Assembly (NCBI GenBank): GCA_035967665.1
Contig: JAYWLB010000041.1
Location: forward strand, 62,001 to 126,000
Reading direction: 5' to 3'
Length of the DNA: 64,000 nucleotides
Source of the DNA: Arctic95D-9 sp035967665
GTDB lineage: Bacteria; Verrucomicrobiota; Verrucomicrobiia; Verrucomicrobiales; DEV007
The position numbers and the translations under genes are program-made. Under the pieces are notes generated by a model, which was not told the origin of the DNA, searched no databases, and saw only the letters and a program-made list of their open reading frames with translations. The number at the start of each line of letters is the position of its first letter. Positions within the stretch are counted from its first letter, which is position 1. Of the stretch, positions 25,063-33,045 are shown one piece after another.

Positions 25063-27150
25063 ATGTCCGCCTCCACCGTCCCATCGACTGCAGCAGAACC
25101 CAACCGACTCCAGCAGGAAGTCGTCATTCTGGGAGGAGGCTTCGCCGGCGTCTACTGCGGACAGCGAATTCGAAAATCGTTACAGAAAGCCGGACTTCCG
25201 CCCGAAATGGCTCTCATCGTCTCGGACCAGAACTACATGGTTTTCCAACCGATGCTGGCGGAGGTCGCAGGAGGCTCCCTTTCGCCAAGGCACGTCGTGA
25301 ACCCGATTCGGCGTCTCTGCAAAGGCATTCAAGTCCTGAGAGGACAGGTCCGGAAAATCGATCTCGAAAAAAGAGAGGTCCACGTGAATACCGGTAATTT
25401 CTCCGCCGGAGCGATCATCGAGTTCAATCACATCATGCTCGCCCTCGGTGCCGAGATCGACCTGAGTCGCGTTCCCGGAATGCCTGAGCACGCCCTCCTC
25501 ATGCAGAACGTCGGTGACGCCATGGTTCTGCGCGCCACGATCATTTCCCGTATTGAGGAAGCCAACGCAGAGCAGCGCGAGGAAGTGCGAAAGCGCCTCC
25601 TCACCTTTGTCGTCGTAGGCGGCGGGTATTCAGGCGTTGAAACAGCCGGAGAAGTGCTCGACCTCGTCAAAGGGATTGCCAAATATTATCGCTATGTTAG
25701 TGAAGACGATCTCCGGGTCGTTCTCGTCCACAGTCGCAATCGCGTTCTACACACCCTCGGAGACGAACTGGGGGACTACGCCGGCAAAAAGCTCACCGAA
25801 CGCGGGCTCGAACTCGTCCTCGAGGATAGAGTCGGTGCCGTCACCGCAACCAAAGTCTGCCTGCAATCCGGGAGAATCATCGATACCGCCACGGTTGTTT
25901 CAACGGTAGGCACTGCGCCCAACAAGATCATCAGACAACTGTGCGACGAGCACGCACTTCCCAACAATCGCTACTTCATCAAGACCAACGAATTCATGCA
26001 GGTCGAGGGATTCGAGAATGTCTGGGCGTCAGGAGATTGCGCTTCCATTCCTCTCGCTAAAAGCGATGGAAAAACCTGCCCGCAAACCGCCCAGTTCGCG
26101 ATGCGTGAGGGAATCTGCATCGCCGACAATATCGGTGCAAAAATTCAGGGCAAGCCACTCAAGGCATTCACCTTCCAGGGGCTCGGAGAACTTGCTTCGA
26201 TCGGTCACCAGACAGCGGTTGCCAGCATCATGGGAGTAAAATTCTCCGGCTTCATCGCCTGGTTCATGTGGCGCTCGATCTACCTGTCCAAACTTCCCGG
26301 ACTCGACCGGAAGCTGAGAGTCATGATCGACTGGACCCTCGATCTCTTTTTTCCCCGCGACATCAACCTGCTCAACCCCCGCTACACGAAGCTGTTCCGG
26401 GAAGTCCATCTTGAACCCAACGACGCCCTCTTCCATCGCGGCGAACCGGCCTTCTCACTTTATGTCGTTCAGGAAGGCGGCATCGATTTAAAGGACGAGA
26501 ACGGCAAAGTCGTCCGCGAAATCGAAGAGGGCGACTTTTTCGGGGAACGCGCCCTCGTCCATGGCGGTGGCTACCAGTATGACGCCATCGCAAAAAGCAG
26601 CACGCAACTTGTCTCCCTCAGCGGGGAAGCAGTGCTCCCCTTCTTTCAAAGCAGCCGGAGATTCCGCCGTGTCCTCGCGAAGACAACCGCGCAGGAAAGT
26701 GCCGACAGCGAACTGGCTCTTGTGAGAAAGAAACTTCCCGGGAAAATCCGCAGTGCCTGTGTTTCAGACGTGATGCGCAGAGACATTGCCACGCTCCGTC
26801 TGGATCAAACCATCAACGAAGCACTCGCGATGTTTCTCTCCCGCCGCTTCAGCATTTACCCCCTCGTCAGCGACGACGGAAAGCTGGCCGGAGTCATTGC
26901 CCGTGAGGACGTCTTCGACTTTATCAAACGCGACGGCGTCGACGACTCCACCACTCTCGATCAGGTCGATATGATGCACCTCCCCGTGTGCAAAATCGGC
27001 GACAACGTAGATCTCAGCCTCGACAAGATGATGCGGGCGGGACGTTACAAATGCCTCGTCACCGACGACGAGCAACGCCTCCACGGCATCATCACGGTTA
27101 TGGACCTGTTAGGCGAAGCCGCGAAAATGAACGCGGAGAAAAAGGGTTGA
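25063..27150 (+). CDS. NDH-2-type NAD(P)H dehydrogenase fused to cNMP-binding and CBS domains
   Basis: Residues 20-430 form a two-dinucleotide-binding oxidoreductase of the type II NADH:quinone dehydrogenase group: FAD site VILGGGFAGVYCG (about 21-33), NAD site FVVVGGGYSGVETAGE (about 180-195), FAD-closing ASGDCASIP (about 322) and an amphipathic hydrophobic end (FSGFIAWFMWRSIYLSKLPG) as used for membrane docking. Residues about 440-545 are a cyclic-nucleotide-binding-type fold (PNDALFHRGEPAFSLYVVQEG, then GDFFGERALVHGG). The Arg expected in the phosphate-binding cassette is replaced (YDAIA), so cAMP binding is doubtful. Residues about 565-690 are two CBS motifs that usually sense adenosine nucleotides. 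The fusion implies allosteric control of respiratory NADH oxidation. It follows DUF456 by 33 bases. Confidence 0.85.
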   Translation: MSASTVPSTAAEPNRLQQEVVILGGGFAGVYCGQRIRKSLQKAGLPPEMALIVSDQNYMVFQPMLAEVAGGSLSPRHVVNPIRRLCKGIQVLRGQVRKIDLEKREVHVNTGNFSAGAIIEFNHIMLALGAEIDLSRVPGMPEHALLMQNVGDAMVLRATIISRIEEANAEQREEVRKRLLTFVVVGGGYSGVETAGEVLDLVKGIAKYYRYVSEDDLRVVLVHSRNRVLHTLGDELGDYAGKKLTERGLELVLEDRVGAVTATKVCLQSGRIIDTATVVSTVGTAPNKIIRQLCDEHALPNNRYFIKTNEFMQVEGFENVWASGDCASIPLAKSDGKTCPQTAQFAMREGICIADNIGAKIQGKPLKAFTFQGLGELASIGHQTAVASIMGVKFSGFIAWFMWRSIYLSKLPGLDRKLRVMIDWTLDLFFPRDINLLNPRYTKLFREVHLEPNDALFHRGEPAFSLYVVQEGGIDLKDENGKVVREIEEGDFFGERALVHGGGYQYDAIAKSSTQLVSLSGEAVLPFFQSSRRFRRVLAKTTAQESADSELALVRKKLPGKIRSACVSDVMRRDIATLRLDQTINEALAMFLSRRFSIYPLVSDDGKLAGVIAREDVFDFIKRDGVDDSTTLDQVDMMHLPVCKIGDNVDLSLDKMMRAGRYKCLVTDDEQRLHGIITVMDLLGEAAKMNAEKKG

Positions 27151-27491
27151 ACGGTTCGCATAGAATCGCCCCCCCCGACCTACGAACAGTAATAGCTGCC
27201 GTTCCAAAAAGGTGGCCGACCATCACGACTACAGCGCGATCTTCAACCGTCGTCCCAAAGCGGAAAAACTGGCTTATCTATTTGAAACAATTGCATTGCT
27301 TCCAGATGACTTATCCGGATTTATTCGGAGCATTCGATAGCAATCCCCCATCAACAAGCACCTCCCAATCCCTAAAATCTGTTCGGCGATAATTTCCCCC
27401 GAATTCAGTCCGGTACGCTGATCCGGCAGAAGATGGCAGCACCCCGGACCGGGCCTCCCGAACGTTTCGGGAGACCGGCTCCTGAAAAGAA
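27151..27491. other. 341-base convergent intergenic region
   Basis: Between the ends of the NDH-2 fusion and glyS. No gene seen. It contains an 8-base perfect hairpin, ctcccgaa (27455-27462) with ttcgggag (27466-27473), and a triplet loop, 19 bases past the glyS stop on the minus strand. This is likely part of a transcript end, though no T-tract follows. Confidence 0.45.
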
Positions 27492-29075
27492 TTAAACCAT
27501 CTTATCGAGCAGGAAGGATCGCAGATCGGCAATTGCGATGCGCTCCTGCTTCATGGAATCACGCTCCCGGAGAGTCACGGTGTCTTTGAGTTCATCACCG
27601 CTTTCTCCCAGTGTCTCGAAGTCAACTGTGACGCAGTAAGGCGTTCCGATTTCATCCTGACGACGGTAGCGACGTCCGATCGCACCGGCCTCATCGTAGA
27701 AAACATTCATGAACGGGGCAAGCTGTGCCTGAATTTCACGCGCTTTCTCGACAAGCTCCGGCTTGTTCTTGAGCAGTGGAAAAATACCCGCTTTGACCGG
27801 TGCAATTCGCGGTGAGAAATGCATCACGGTCCGGGTCTCCTCCTTACCTTTTTCGTCAGTGACGGTCTCCTCTTCAAACGCCTCACAGATCACTGCAAGA
27901 ATCGTCCTGTCACAACCGGCACTTGGCTCGACAACATGAGGAACAAATTTCTCCTTGGTCTCATCATCGAAGAATTCGAGTGGTTTGCCACTGTGCTCGA
28001 TGTGCTTGCTCAGATCATAGTCACCGCGATAGGCGACCCCTTCGAGCTCCTGAATACCAAACGGAAATTCGTATTCGATGTCGTAAGTCTTCTGCGAATA
28101 GTGAGCGCGCTCACCGTCCGGAATATCGAGAACGTGCAAATGCTCACGTGGAATGCCGATCTCTTCGTAAAAGACAAGACGCCGCTCGAGCCACTCATCG
28201 GTGAGCGCAAGGCCCTCTTCAGGACGACAGAAAAATTCGATCTCCATCTGCTCAAATTCACGTGAGCGAAAGGTGTAGTTCCGCGGGTTGATCTCGTTCC
28301 GGAAAGATTTACCAATCTGTGCGATTCCGAAGGGAAGCTTCACCCGGTTCGTTTCCGCGACATTTTTGAACTGCACAAAAATCGTCTGCGCCGTTTCAGG
28401 TCGGAGATACGCCACGGTGCTCTCGTCATTCTCATCGGAGGACGCACCCATGTTCGTTTTGAACATGAGGTTGAATTCACGAGGCTCCGTCAACAGCGAA
28501 CCGTTCGCAGGGTTGAACCTCGTTGTGTTTTCAATGGCTTCGCTCCGCTCTCCCACCAACTCGAGTTTCTTGGGGGAAATCTGCTTATCTTTGAGAAACT
28601 GCGCAAAATACAATTTCGCTGTCTTGCGGGCCTTGTTCTCGTCCTGCCCTTCGCCAACGAGGACACCATACTCGCGCTCAACCGACCAATCCGTTTCGGC
28701 ATGGGACGCGCCTGTATACCAGTAGACAGTTCCCGATTGAGGTTCGATCTGATCGGCACGGAGCCTCGCCTTACTGAGAAGACAGTCACACATAGGATCG
28801 GAAAATCCGCCAACGTGCCCCGATGCCTTAAGAACATCCTGGTGAGTGAGAATCGAACCGTCCATCCCGAGGATGTCATCGCGCTCCTGCACATTCTTGC
28901 GCCACCAGTAATCTTTCAGATTCCGCTTCAGCTCAGCTCCAAGCGGGCCGTAATCCCAACACCCATTGAGCCCTCCGTAAATTTCCGCCGACTGAAAAAT
29001 GAAGCCACGTCGCTTACAAAGGCTGACGATTTTCTCCATCAGAACGGTGTTTTTTTCGGAAGCTGAGTCACTCAT
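27492..29075 (-). CDS. glyS: glycyl-tRNA synthetase, alpha2 (eukaryote/archaea-like) type
   Basis: Class II synthetase charging tRNA-Gly. It is the single-chain dimeric type rather than the alpha2beta2 type. Motif evidence: LCKRRGFIFQSAEIYGGLNG and CWDYGPLGAELKRNLKDYWW at the N-terminus; motif 2 GIAQIGKSFRNEINPRNYTFRSREFEQMEIEFF; the glycine-specific FVPHVVEPSAGCDRTILA; and C-terminal anticodon domain LAPFMNVFYDEAGAIGRRYRRQDEIGTPYCVTVD. 527 residues. Single-gene unit, convergent with the NDH-2 fusion and divergent from rpmB. Confidence 0.96.
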   Translation of the reverse strand: MSDSASEKNTVLMEKIVSLCKRRGFIFQSAEIYGGLNGCWDYGPLGAELKRNLKDYWWRKNVQERDDILGMDGSILTHQDVLKASGHVGGFSDPMCDCLLSKARLRADQIEPQSGTVYWYTGASHAETDWSVEREYGVLVGEGQDENKARKTAKLYFAQFLKDKQISPKKLELVGERSEAIENTTRFNPANGSLLTEPREFNLMFKTNMGASSDENDESTVAYLRPETAQTIFVQFKNVAETNRVKLPFGIAQIGKSFRNEINPRNYTFRSREFEQMEIEFFCRPEEGLALTDEWLERRLVFYEEIGIPREHLHVLDIPDGERAHYSQKTYDIEYEFPFGIQELEGVAYRGDYDLSKHIEHSGKPLEFFDDETKEKFVPHVVEPSAGCDRTILAVICEAFEEETVTDEKGKEETRTVMHFSPRIAPVKAGIFPLLKNKPELVEKAREIQAQLAPFMNVFYDEAGAIGRRYRRQDEIGTPYCVTVDFETLGESGDELKDTVTLRERDSMKQERIAIADLRSFLLDKMV

Positions 29076-29384
29076 GTTTGAATTCTAAATCAATGGTTAT
29101 AAAAAGAAGCCCACAACATAGCCGCCCCACCTTTTCCGCAAGGGGAAAGTCGCCGCGAGACCGGAACCCTCCACTTTCCCTCCATTCGAAGAGCTGATAT
29201 CCTGAAAATCCAAAGATTTGCCCTCAAAATCGCCGTAAATTGCAAAAAAAACCAAAACCGGCCACTGATCTTTTCTCAGGAGTGCGATTTCCCCTTGACC
29301 AGCCTCAAATTGTGCGGACATTGCCCGCCCTGCCAATGAGACGAAAAAGTCGTCTTCGCGGGAAACCTTTCACGGATTGATACC
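29076..29384. other. 309-base divergent spacer between glyS and rpmB
   Basis: No protein gene that I can support. It must hold the promoters of both flanking genes. A short imperfect hairpin (cttttcc gcaa ggggaaag, near 29131-29149) is the only structure noticed. A TTGACC hexamer near 29294 could be a -35 box for rpmB, but no good -10 follows. Confidence 0.35.
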
Positions 29385-29648
29385 ATGTCTAGAGTTTGTA
29401 AAATTACCGGAGCAAAAGTAACTTCTGGTCGCCGCATCCACCGCAGTGGTAAGGCGAAGAAAAAGGGTGGTATCGGTCGTCACGTTACGAAAACCGTTAA
29501 GCGCCAGTTCAAGCCAAACCTCCGCAATAAGCGCGTTTGGGTTCCAGAGCTTGGTCGTTTCGTTCGCGTTAAAGTAAGTGCTCGCGGCCTCAAGACCATC
29601 GACAAAAACGGCGCTTTCAAAACATTGAAAGAAGCAGGCCTGATCTAA
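29385..29648 (+). CDS. rpmB: 50S ribosomal protein L28
   Basis: Structural protein of the large ribosomal subunit. MSRVCKITGAKVTSGRRIHRS, then the basic KTVKRQFKPNLRNKRVWVPEL and VRVKVSARGLKTIDKNGAF are the family pattern. 87 residues. It lacks the two CxxC pairs of zinc-binding L28 forms (only one Cys). A strong hairpin with a T-tract lies 57 bases downstream, but inside the next reading frame. Confidence 0.96.
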   Translation: MSRVCKITGAKVTSGRRIHRSGKAKKKGGIGRHVTKTVKRQFKPNLRNKRVWVPELGRFVRVKVSARGLKTIDKNGAFKTLKEAGLI

Positions 29649-29676
29649 GTGATCGGTTCTGATTCAGGTGTCGCTT

Positions 29677-30300
29677 ATGCCTGACACCTTCTATTTTGCT
29701 GACGAGGACGACCCTGAGGTCGTCCTTTTCTCTGATTTCGTCGCTCTTCTCGGGATCACCCCTGTCTATCCGGGATCCTTTTTCGGAGAAGGCACGACGG
29801 ATCTCGCTTCCGCCTGGGACGATTGGCGGAAAAACTGGTTCGCCCCCCATCTCGGCCCGGCCTTTACAAAGGTGTTTCAATTAGCCACCGCCCAGAAGGT
29901 AAACGAGATCGCTGAAATCGATCGCGACCTCGAGAAAGCCCTCGCCGAGTCGCTCTCCGCAAAGAGCCGAACGGCAGCACTCGCCTTCCTCGAAGGAAAA
30001 TCTGAAATGCAGGGTAACCGCGAATGGCAGCGTCTCGCCCGCCTCATTGAGAACAGCGAGACTCCCGGTCTCCTCACGACTCTCTTTGCTTTTCATTCCG
30101 CGCTCTACCACCTCCCGCTCGCGAGCGCGCTGAGAAGCTACGCCCGCTACGAGTTTCACTGCGGCCGAACTTCGTTTCCGCGCCTCGATTCGGCGGAGGA
30201 AACTCTGATTTTTCAGCGCATCCTCCCCGATGTCGCAGTTGCCGTGAAAGCGGATCTCAGCGATAATACCGACTCAGGCCACCAACTGCGTGCGATTTAG
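29677..30300 (+). CDS. hypothetical protein between rpmB and clpS
   Basis: 207 residues from the ATG at 29677; an in-frame GTG at 29668 would add three. No signal peptide or membrane segment. The protein is mainly helical and acidic at the start (PDTFYFADEDDPEVVLFSDF), with no motif I recognise. It ends 5 bases before clpS, so it is likely translated from the same message. A terminator-like hairpin overlaps codons 10-17, suggesting attenuation between rpmB and this gene. Confidence 0.6.
   Translation: MPDTFYFADEDDPEVVLFSDFVALLGITPVYPGSFFGEGTTDLASAWDDWRKNWFAPHLGPAFTKVFQLATAQKVNEIAEIDRDLEKALAESLSAKSRTAALAFLEGKSEMQGNREWQRLARLIENSETPGLLTTLFAFHSALYHLPLASALRSYARYEFHCGRTSFPRLDSAEETLIFQRILPDVAVAVKADLSDNTDSGHQLRAI
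29705..29732 (+). terminator. intrinsic-terminator-like hairpin inside a coding region
   Basis: aggacgacc (29705-29713) and ggtcgtcct (29718-29726) form a perfect 9-bp stem with a ctga tetraloop, followed by tttctct. It lies 57 bases after rpmB but inside the first codons of the next gene. Structurally it fits Rho-independent termination or attenuation. Confidence 0.6.
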
Positions 30301-30305
30301 AAAGA

Positions 30306-30587
30306 ATGGCTATCGAACTCGACGAAATCACCCTTACCGAAACGGAGACCGACCTCGACACTCCGTGGAATGTGATTGTCTATGACGATCCCGTGAACCT
30401 CATGAACTTCGTAACCCTCGTTCTCAAGCGGGTATTCGGATACCCGCAGGAGAAAGCTGAAAGCCTCATGATGGAAGTCCACAAGGCCGGGAAATCCGTC
30501 GTCTGGACCGGAGAACGTGAGAAAGCAGAGCTCTACGTCCAACAGCTCCAGAGCTTCCAGCTCCTTGCCGCGATGAAGCGGGCCTAA
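30306..30587 (+). CDS. clpS: ATP-dependent Clp protease adaptor ClpS
   Basis: N-end rule adaptor that hands substrates with destabilising N-termini to ClpAP/ClpCP. PWNVIVYDDPVNLMNFV carries the Asn-Asp type N-degron pocket, and ESLMMEVHKAGKSVVWTG provides the conserved His-x-x-Gly helix. 93 residues, normal length; the first 20 are the flexible tail that enters the protease. 5 bases after the preceding hypothetical gene. No clpA or clpC in the window. Confidence 0.94.
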   Translation: MAIELDEITLTETETDLDTPWNVIVYDDPVNLMNFVTLVLKRVFGYPQEKAESLMMEVHKAGKSVVWTGEREKAELYVQQLQSFQLLAAMKRA

Positions 30588-30651
30588 CTCCATCCCGGTC
30601 AGCGCAGCATTGCGCCATCGACAGGCAATGAAAACAGCCCCATATCAGGGG

Positions 30652-31530
30652 ATGAAACACTTTCTCGTCACCGTCCTCCTGCTTGCCGCATCGAGTTCGC
30701 TTTTTGCCAAGTTTAACTATCCTCCCGAAATGGAGGGAGCTGAATCCATCGCCTACAAGACGATCGGCGATGTCACAATGAACCTCTATGTGTTCAAACC
30801 GCAGGACTGGAAGGCGGAGGACACGAGGCCTGTTGCCGTCTTCTTCTTCGGCGGAGGCTGGAGCGCCGGCAGCCCGGAACAGTTCGAAGAGCACTGCAAA
30901 CACCTCGCAATGCGCGGCATGGTCGCGATCACCGCAGACTACCGCGTCGCAACCCGAAATGGCACGAAAGCAAACAGCTGCCTTAAAGATGCCCGTGACG
31001 CAATCCGCTACCTACGCTCCCACGCCAACGAGCTGGGGATCGATCCTGATCATGTCGCCGCTGGAGGCGGATCTGCCGGCGGACACCTCGCCGCGGCACT
31101 CGGCACGATTCCGGACGACGAAGAATCCGTCTCATCCCGCCCCAACCTCATGCTGCTTTTCAACCCCGCCTGCGTCCTCGCACCGTTCGACGGGAAACAA
31201 CCCTGGCCGGAAGATCGTTCCGCAGAGTTTATCGAGAAAACGGGTGTCGACCCCGTTGAAATTTCCCCCATCCACCATGTCTCAGCGGAAACTCCGGCGG
31301 GAATTATCTTTCACGGAACCGACGATGATTCAGTCCCCTTCGCGACTTCAAAACAATTCGCCACCGAGGTCCGGAAGGCGGGCGGGCGCTGCGAGCTGAA
31401 AAGCTACGAGGGCCAGCCGCACGGCTTTTTCAATTACGGCCGAAATGACAATGTCATGTTCTACAAAACCCTGAATGCGATGGACGCCTTTCTCGTGGAT
31501 CTCGGATGGCTCCCGGAAAATCCGAATTAG
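30652..31530 (+). CDS. secreted alpha/beta hydrolase (BD-FAE-like esterase)
   Basis: Carboxylesterase-type alpha/beta hydrolase, probably exported. The start is placed at MKHFLVTVLLLAASSSLFA because this is a signal peptide; upstream in-frame starts exist at 30628 (ATG) and 30610 (TTG). The oxyanion region is VFFFGGGWSAGSP; the nucleophile Ser is in AAGGGSAGGHLAA; the acid is in IFHGTDDDSVPF; the His is in EGQPHGFFNYG. This order is that of the acetyl esterase / feruloyl esterase-like family active on acylated sugars. About 292 residues. Substrate unknown. Confidence 0.82.
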   Translation: MKHFLVTVLLLAASSSLFAKFNYPPEMEGAESIAYKTIGDVTMNLYVFKPQDWKAEDTRPVAVFFFGGGWSAGSPEQFEEHCKHLAMRGMVAITADYRVATRNGTKANSCLKDARDAIRYLRSHANELGIDPDHVAAGGGSAGGHLAAALGTIPDDEESVSSRPNLMLLFNPACVLAPFDGKQPWPEDRSAEFIEKTGVDPVEISPIHHVSAETPAGIIFHGTDDDSVPFATSKQFATEVRKAGGRCELKSYEGQPHGFFNYGRNDNVMFYKTLNAMDAFLVDLGWLPENPN

Positions 31531-31556
31531 GCTTTCAGGGCCCCGGGACAAAATCC

Positions 31557-31654
31557 GGTCGCGAAGTGACCGCTTATTCCAGGCGGGGATTTCAATCCCC
31601 GGTTCCCTGATCCAGCAGATTCCATCGTCCGGAACGGACGGTTCATTACTCCCA
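31557..31654. repeat. left REP-like flank with three hairpins
   Basis: Hairpin 1 at 31557-31571 (ggtcgc gaa gtgacc), hairpin 2 within 31581-31601 (cggggatt/aatccccg core) and hairpin 3 at 31627-31639 (gtccg gaa cggac). The similarity to the right flank continues over the transposase stop codon (ggttYattac). Gaps between hairpins are 9 and 25 bases. Confidence 0.7.
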
Positions 31655-32101
31655 AAGGGACTGCGGGTCATACTCGACCTCATGACGCTGGAGAAACTGC
31701 ACGTACTCATCCTCAAATGAGAATTTCTGATGATGCTCCCGCTGCATTGAAATGTATTCGCTCAAGGCCGGAACCGAGGACTTTGAAACTGAAAAGGCGG
31801 CATAGCCCTCCTGCCATTCAAACTTACCAGTCGGCAAAATATCGGAATGATTAATCTCCTTTGACGATCCTCCCTTGAGTCGTTTCATCGCTTCGGAAAT
31901 CGACATGGACTTCGGCACCTGAACGAGAGCGTGAATATGATTTTCAATACCCCCAACCTTTAAGACGTGCATTTCATTCACACTTGCGGTTCCGGCAATG
32001 ATCTTCCAAACGGATTCCTCGATCGACGAATCGATCACAGCCTCCCGGTTCTTAGTGCTCCAAATGCAATGATAAAGTAATTCGGTTAGGGTCGAGGCCA
32101 T
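31646..32101 (-). CDS. IS200-like Y1 transposase, RAYT type
   Basis: 151-residue HUH single-strand endonuclease. The metal-binding HxH is in GIENHIHALVQVP; the catalytic Tyr is in LSEYISMQREHHQKFSF; the C-terminus VQFLQRHEVEYDPQSLWE is typical of RAYT and IS200-like proteins. Apparently intact: no frameshift or early stop. Members nick and move REP or IS ends as single strands on the lagging-strand template. No accessory TnpB/IscB gene is present. Start is the ATG at 32101. Its stop codon lies inside the left REP-like flank. Confidence 0.88.
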   Translation of the reverse strand: MASTLTELLYHCIWSTKNREAVIDSSIEESVWKIIAGTASVNEMHVLKVGGIENHIHALVQVPKSMSISEAMKRLKGGSSKEINHSDILPTGKFEWQEGYAAFSVSKSSVPALSEYISMQREHHQKFSFEDEYVQFLQRHEVEYDPQSLWE

Positions 32102-32122
32102 GGGCTAATTGAAGATAGATCA

Positions 32123-32213
32123 GGTAATAAACCGTCCGTTCCGGACGACGATCAAGACACTACCAAAACGGGGATTAAAATCCCCGCCTAAAATCAAAGG
32201 TCACTTCGCGACC
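32123..32213. repeat. right REP-like flank, inverted relative to the left
   Basis: Reverse complement of the left copy: hairpin 3 at 32130-32146, hairpin 2 at 32169-32189 and hairpin 1 at 32199-32213. Hairpins 1 and 3 are identical to the left copy and hairpin 2 differs at one central base, while the linkers between them have diverged. Hairpin 1-2 spacing (9 bases) is conserved exactly. Confidence 0.7.
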
Positions 32214-32281
32214 ATAAGACTTCCGAGTTTCGCGATCCAGAGTGACTCGAAACCTTTCACTTTTTACCTTTCACCTTTTAC

Positions 32282-32294
32282 GCCGCAAAGCGGC
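32282..32294 (-). terminator. short hairpin after queH
   Basis: gccgc (32282-32286) pairs with gcggc (32290-32294) around aaa, ten bases past the queH stop. On the minus strand it is followed by gtaaaaggtgaaaggt, A-rich rather than T-rich, so terminator function is uncertain. The flanking ttcac-ttttt stretch is low-complexity. Confidence 0.3.
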
Positions 32295-32303
32295 ATAGCA
32301 GCA

Positions 32304-33032
32304 TCACCCCTCTTCATCCAGAACCTCGCGCCCGTAGAACTTCACGAGCCGCTTAATCTTGGGACGGTTTTTGGACTCGCGCCATTGATTGGTGTCACGA
32401 AGACTGTAGACGCAGCCACAGTATTCCTGCTGGTAAAATTCCTCGCGCTTGGAGATCTCGATCATGCGCTGACTGCCACCCTCTTTTCTCCAGTTGAAGG
32501 TCCAGTATGCCATACCCGGGTGACGCGCTGCCGCCCGCTCGCCACAACCGTTAATCTGCTGCATATTCTTCCAGCGGGAGATCCCAAGGGTGCTTGAAAT
32601 CAAACTGAACCCATTCTCCGCCGCATAGTCAGCGGTCACTTCAAAACGCATATCGAAACAGGCGGTGCAACGAATCCCGCGCTCCGGCTCATCCTCCATC
32701 CCCTTGGTCCGGTCGAACCAGTCACGGGCGTTGTAATCCCAGTCGATAAACTCCATCCCGAGCTTTTCGGCGTAGCGAATGTTCTCCTCTTTCCGGATAT
32801 TGTATTCATCACGCGGATGAATATTAGGATTGTAAAAGAAAATCGTCGTCTCAATATCCGAGGCAGCGAGCGCGTCCATCACCTCAGCGGCACAGGGCGC
32901 GCAACATGAATGCATGAGCACTTTATCAGCTCCGTTCGGCATCTCGAGAACAGGACGCTCGTAATTGTCTGCAGAAAAGCGGGACATGTCATTATCCTGC
33001 TTTCCATCCCCGTTAGTTGATCGTCTTCCCAT
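32304..33032 (-). CDS. queH: epoxyqueuosine reductase QueH
   Basis: Non-cobalamin epoxyqueuosine reductase, last step of queuosine synthesis in tRNA. The iron-sulfur and catalytic Cys motifs are present: HSCCAPCAAE near the N-terminus, GIRCTACFDMR in the middle and QQEYCGCVYSL near the C-terminus. FFYNPNIHPRDEYNIRK and STLGISRWKN are family sequences. 242 residues; a second possible ATG at residue 16 (MSRFSADN) would remove a non-conserved start. The nearest gene upstream on the same strand is the beta-lactamase/NamZ fusion, 13 bases away. Confidence 0.9.
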   Translation of the reverse strand: MGRRSTNGDGKQDNDMSRFSADNYERPVLEMPNGADKVLMHSCCAPCAAEVMDALAASDIETTIFFYNPNIHPRDEYNIRKEENIRYAEKLGMEFIDWDYNARDWFDRTKGMEDEPERGIRCTACFDMRFEVTADYAAENGFSLISSTLGISRWKNMQQINGCGERAAARHPGMAYWTFNWRKEGGSQRMIEISKREEFYQQEYCGCVYSLRDTNQWRESKNRPKIKRLVKFYGREVLDEEG

Positions 33033-33045
33033 GATTTCGTTCGGT

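Larger units (their letters stand above)
31557..32213 (-). mobile_element. RAYT transposase flanked by inverted REP-like sequences
   Basis: Composite of an IS200-like single-strand transposase gene (31646-32101) and two imperfect copies of an approximately 90-base sequence in opposite orientation at its two sides. Each copy carries the same three hairpins in the same order from the outside in. Classical IS200/IS605 ends are not inverted repeats of one another, whereas RAYT genes of REP elements are flanked by REP and inverse REP. The organisation therefore fits a REPtron-like locus rather than a standard insertion sequence. It lies between an esterase gene and queH without disrupting either. 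Confidence 0.7.

Noticed and set aside
29097..29336. 79-codon minus-strand frame in the glyS-rpmB spacer
   Set aside because: No motif, and it fills a divergent promoter region; composition not convincing.
31531..32300. CRISPR-like array because of spaced hairpins
   Set aside because: There are only two inverted copies, not multiple direct repeats with unique spacers; RAYT flanks explain them better.
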